DNA of 64,000 nucleotides from Clostridium porci (lineage in GTDB: Bacteria; Bacillota; Clostridia; Lachnospirales; Lachnospiraceae): positions 33,497 through 97,496 of the forward strand of contig NZ_VUMD01000015.1 of the NCBI RefSeq assembly GCF_009696375.1. Direction: 5' to 3'. The notes under the pieces are model-generated. The model saw only the letters and a list, made by a program, of their open reading frames with translations, made no database searches and was not told the DNA's origin. Shown here piece by piece: positions 62,843 to 64,000 of the stretch. A program made the translations under genes and the position numbers. Positions within the stretch are counted from its first letter, which is position 1, and each line of letters begins with the position of its first letter.

Positions 62843-63646
62843 TCAATATCGCTGGACATTGAACTGGCACACCTCTTTGTTGAATTGCGGCTGTGAAATC
62901 GGGCGATACTGGCCCGGCCCCGTCCGCATGGTAAACCGCAAGTCCCCGTCCTTGGGGTAAGATAGCCCCGCATACTCGGGATAGGCCCGCAGGATACGCT
63001 TTGCCTCCTTGGTAAGCGGGTACAGGTAACGGAACATTCGGCCATTGATCTTTTCAATACCCTTGTACTGGCAGTAGCCATAGGTCAGCCAATGCCGCCG
63101 GGCTACGCCGTCAAAGGCAGCGTTTTCTTCCAGCAGAAGCCTTGCACTTCTCGGGTGTATCTTTTCCCCGGTCACGCTGTCCCGGTAGACGCTGGTGGTG
63201 AAGCTCCCGCAGTATCGGAAGTTGCTGGCCTGATAGACATAGCCGCATTTCCCCATGATACCGTCTGCCAGCGTATAAAGGAAAAGAAAGTCTGTGTTTT
63301 CCCGGAGCCACTTCACAAGGGCCGAAATGACAAGGCTGCCAAAGCTCTTGGTGCCGTTGTACTCGGGAAGAAAGCACATCTTTCCAATTTCGATATAGTC
63401 CGCTGTCACCAGCTCATGCCGGGGAAAAATCTTTCGGATTGTCTGCAAGGGCTGTGTTCCCCAGCCCAACACCACCACACCACAGAGGCGGCTGTCCACG
63501 AAAAAGCCTAAATGGTACTTGTTGAGCCGGGGCATGACCTTGGAATAGTGGTACTGCCGGATAAAGGACACCGCCTGTTCTTTGGGTATCTCCCGCACCG
63601 TCAACCGGAGCTTCGGGCCAACTTGGCCCGAAGCGGTCTTACTCAT
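62843..63646 (-). CDS. Mom-like adenine-modification/acyltransferase-fold protein
   Basis: A 267-residue protein resembling the Mom family (GNAT-like) found in Tn1549-type ICEs: REIPKEQAVSFIRQYHYSKV, GFFVDSRLCGVVVLGWG and HELVTADYIEIGKMCFLPEY. Mom enzymes modify adenine to protect DNA from restriction, which is plausible for an ICE but inferred. ATG 63646 overlaps the VirB4 stop by 8 bases. A palindrome copy is inserted right after the start, giving MSKTA-SGQVGPK-LRLTV. Confidence 0.65.
   Translation of the reverse strand: MSKTASGQVGPKLRLTVREIPKEQAVSFIRQYHYSKVMPRLNKYHLGFFVDSRLCGVVVLGWGTQPLQTIRKIFPRHELVTADYIEIGKMCFLPEYNGTKSFGSLVISALVKWLRENTDFLFLYTLADGIMGKCGYVYQASNFRYCGSFTTSVYRDSVTGEKIHPRSARLLLEENAAFDGVARRHWLTYGYCQYKGIEKINGRMFRYLYPLTKEAKRILRAYPEYAGLSYPKDGDLRFTMRTGPGQYRPISQPQFNKEVCQFNVQRY
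63613..63631. repeat. ICE B palindrome, copy 9
   Basis: Central C. Encodes SGQVGPK directly after the first five residues of the Mom-like protein. Confidence 0.9.
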
Positions 63647-63872
63647 TCTGCGCCTCCTTTTCCTCCGGGCGGGTAGTCATAATGGAGTAGAGCTTGGTAT
63701 TCTTCGGGAAACGGTCAACAAACGGAATGGTCACATTTCCGAAAAACAACAGCCCCTCGCCGGGATTGGAGTGGGTCACATAGGAAAGCTGGTGCGGGCT
63801 GATACCCAACTGTTTGGCAAGTATCTGCCTGTCTCCCTGCGCCTGCGACAGAAGCACCATAAAGTCGGAGTT
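63639..63872 (-). CDS. VirB4-type ATPase, C-terminal exon
   Basis: The last 78 codons of a VirB4/TraE-type ATPase: NSDFMVLLSQAQGDRQILAK, then GISPHQLSYVTHS and GEGLLFFGNVTIPFVDRFPK. The gene enters from beyond the window after the intron. It continues directly across the intron boundary in frame (NSDF precedes the ATG at 63860), which shows the intron interrupts the gene. Product is the channel ATPase of ICE B, provided the intron splices. Confidence 0.8.
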   Translation of the reverse strand, partial: NSDFMVLLSQAQGDRQILAKQLGISPHQLSYVTHSNPGEGLLFFGNVTIPFVDRFPKNTKLYSIMTTRPEEKEAQNE

Positions 63873-64000
63873 TTATAGTGATAGGTAAGCCCCTGATATC
63901 ATCTCAGGCTTTTCCCCCACTTCACACCGTGCATGCGACTTTCACCGCACACGGCGTTCCATCGGTTAGTAGATTTCGTTGTCTAAACAATCAAACCTGT
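63873..64000 (-). mobile_element. Group II intron, 3' end (continues beyond window)
   Basis: On the minus strand a domain V-like hairpin (63923-63960: CCGTGTGCGGTGAAAGTCGC followed by ATGCACGG) and a domain VI region ending TATCACTAT lie before the VirB4 exon. They match group II intron 3' ends. The rest, including any maturase, lies outside the window. It is different in sequence from the intron at 41613-44224. Confidence 0.78.

Noticed and set aside
62013..62960. 315-codon plus-strand open frame
   Set aside because: Antisense to the CD1108-like gene, Leu/Gly-rich, no start signal.
1..64000. CRISPR arrays, tRNA and rRNA genes
   Set aside because: No regularly spaced direct repeats, cloverleaf-forming sequence or rRNA-like sequence was noticed; the palindrome family in ICE B is irregularly spaced by kilobases.

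Overview
The window looks like a low-GC Firmicute of the class Clostridia, probably a gut Lachnospiraceae or Oscillospiraceae relative. The grounds are AGGAGG-type ribosome sites, Trep_Strep/ECF transporters, serine-recombinase conjugative elements and group II introns. No rRNA, tRNA or core housekeeping gene is present, so the species cannot be named. Almost everything here is accessory DNA. Three blocks differ visibly in base composition: AT-rich at 1-18 kb, intermediate at 19-47.5 kb, and GC-rich at 47.6-64 kb with AT-rich cargo islands inside it.

Block 1 (1-18 kb, almost all on the minus strand) is a siderophore/metallophore locus resembling the equibactin locus of Streptococcus equi ICESe2 and the yersiniabactin system. 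From its promoter at about 18.3 kb it reads: ECF S component, EcfT, type II thioesterase, Sfp-type phosphopantetheinyl transferase, aryl-AMP ligase, NRPS (adenylation with embedded methyltransferase, then carrier protein), thioesterase, saccharopine-dehydrogenase-like reductase, alpha/beta hydrolase, AraC regulator and a two-domain EcfA ATPase. These are followed by two YbtP/YbtQ-like ABC transporters, a MATE exporter and a DtxR-like repressor. The adenylation pocket reads as the cysteine code of HMWP2/PchE. The assembly line is broken: an apparent deletion of about 2 kb fuses the aryl-AMP ligase to the middle of the next adenylation domain, a TAA interrupts the NRPS, and the repressor is frameshifted. 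Palindromes of the form TTAG-N6-CTAA remain at two promoters. A decayed IS110 transposase lies upstream.

Block 2 (19-47.5 kb) is an integrative conjugative element (ICE A). It has a VirD4 coupling protein, a TOPRIM protein, a MobP-type relaxase fused to Sel1 repeats, relaxosome proteins around a probable oriT, a C40 peptidase, VirB4, a PrgI-like protein, VirB6, a pilin-like DUF3852 protein and a large surface protein, and it ends with a large serine recombinase. Extra genes are Fic, amidoligase plus gamma-glutamylcyclotransferase, a frameshifted cytosine methyltransferase and XRE regulators. A complete group II intron lies upstream of the remaining 3' half of the surface-protein gene.

Block 3 (47.6-64 kb) is a second, GC-rich ICE (ICE B) with its own serine recombinase, TnpW, sigma-like regulator, XRE regulator, MobP relaxase, MobC, CD1845, DUF4315, DUF4366, Cys-rich, CD1108/C40 and Mom-like proteins. 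VirB4 is split by a second group II intron that runs off the window. Two AT-rich cargo islands sit inside it: a TipAS-type MerR plus metalloprotease operon, and a three-gene operon with a PD-(D/E)XK nuclease-like protein that is a candidate unknown defence system. ICE B also carries nine copies of a 19-bp palindrome, several encoding SGQVGPK in frame. Four of its transfer genes have CTG, ATA or ATC where an ATG is expected.
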